Positions 14,235 through 14,256 of a stretch of DNA of 14,256 nt are shown here, piece after piece. The DNA is from DAOTUL01 sp034437435 (lineage in GTDB: Bacteria > Chloroflexota > Anaerolineae > Aggregatilineales > Phototrophicaceae): positions 1 to 14,256 of the forward strand of contig CAYQJO010000100.1 of the NCBI GenBank assembly GCA_964417785.1. Direction: 5' to 3'. A program made the position numbers and the translations under genes. How positions within the stretch are numbered: position 1 is the stretch's first letter; every line of letters starts with the position of its first letter. A model generated the notes under the pieces. It did no database searches. It saw only the letters and a program-made list of their open reading frames with translations, and was not told the DNA's origin.

Positions 14235-14256
14235 AGAGGGACCATATGGTCCCTCT
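14235..14256. terminator. Perfect 22-bp palindrome, probable bidirectional terminator
   Basis: Nine-base arms AGAGGGACC and GGTCCCTCT flank ATAT, 43 bp after the Nudix stop. An A-run (14232-14235) precedes it, so if T residues follow beyond the window it would be a Rho-independent terminator working in both directions. The right side is cut by the window end. Confidence 0.55.

Overview
This window looks like a chromosomal segment of moderate-GC bacterial DNA, most plausibly from an uncultured Chloroflexota (Anaerolineae-like) organism. That placement is an inference. It rests on the secreted CAP-LysM protein with a Pro/Thr-rich stalk, a large GT39-like membrane glycosyltransferase, and the general style of the proteins. 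No rRNA or other marker gives a firm taxonomy. I see no rRNA, tRNA, CRISPR array, insertion sequence or phage gene.

Left block (1-5858). Three genes lie on the minus strand. The first transcribed is a secreted/anchored CAP-LysM protein (3984-5090). Next is recA (1803-3914), interrupted by a complete 345-residue LAGLIDADG intein. Last is a polytopic GT39-like glycosyltransferase (5-1795), which starts 7 bp after recA. A promoter with an embedded LexA-like half-palindrome can be drawn just upstream of recA. Divergent from the CAP gene is plsY (5220-5858, GTG start), the acyl-phosphate glycerol-3-phosphate acyltransferase of phospholipid synthesis.

Middle block (5859-9899). A stretch with no recognised gene contains a 54-bp-period tandem repeat and possibly a chain of three tightly spaced small minus-strand ORFs (47, 95 and 89 codons). 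Divergent from these is a compact plus-strand operon: an ABC-2 exporter ATPase, its six-helix permease, and an M28-family metallopeptidase.

Right block (9896-13386). Convergent with that operon, and overlapping it by 4 bp at the stop codons, is a minus-strand operon. In transcription order it encodes a four-helix membrane protein, a short ASCH/PUA-like protein, a soluble PAS-GAF-GAF histidine kinase and a NarL/LuxR-type response regulator. The last three genes overlap each other. A divergent Nudix hydrolase gene (13700-14191) follows, and the window ends in a 22-bp perfect palindrome that is probably half of a terminator.

The most interesting signal joins the last two blocks. An approximately 49-bp element at 6723-6771, in front of the ABC-peptidase operon, recurs at 13440-13487, in front of the kinase/regulator operon. 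All twelve substitutions between the copies are transitions, and the outer stem of an internal inverted repeat is kept by a paired change. I infer a shared operator or structured leader, perhaps the target of the response regulator. It would tie the two-component system, the membrane protein and the exporter/peptidase operon into one regulon.
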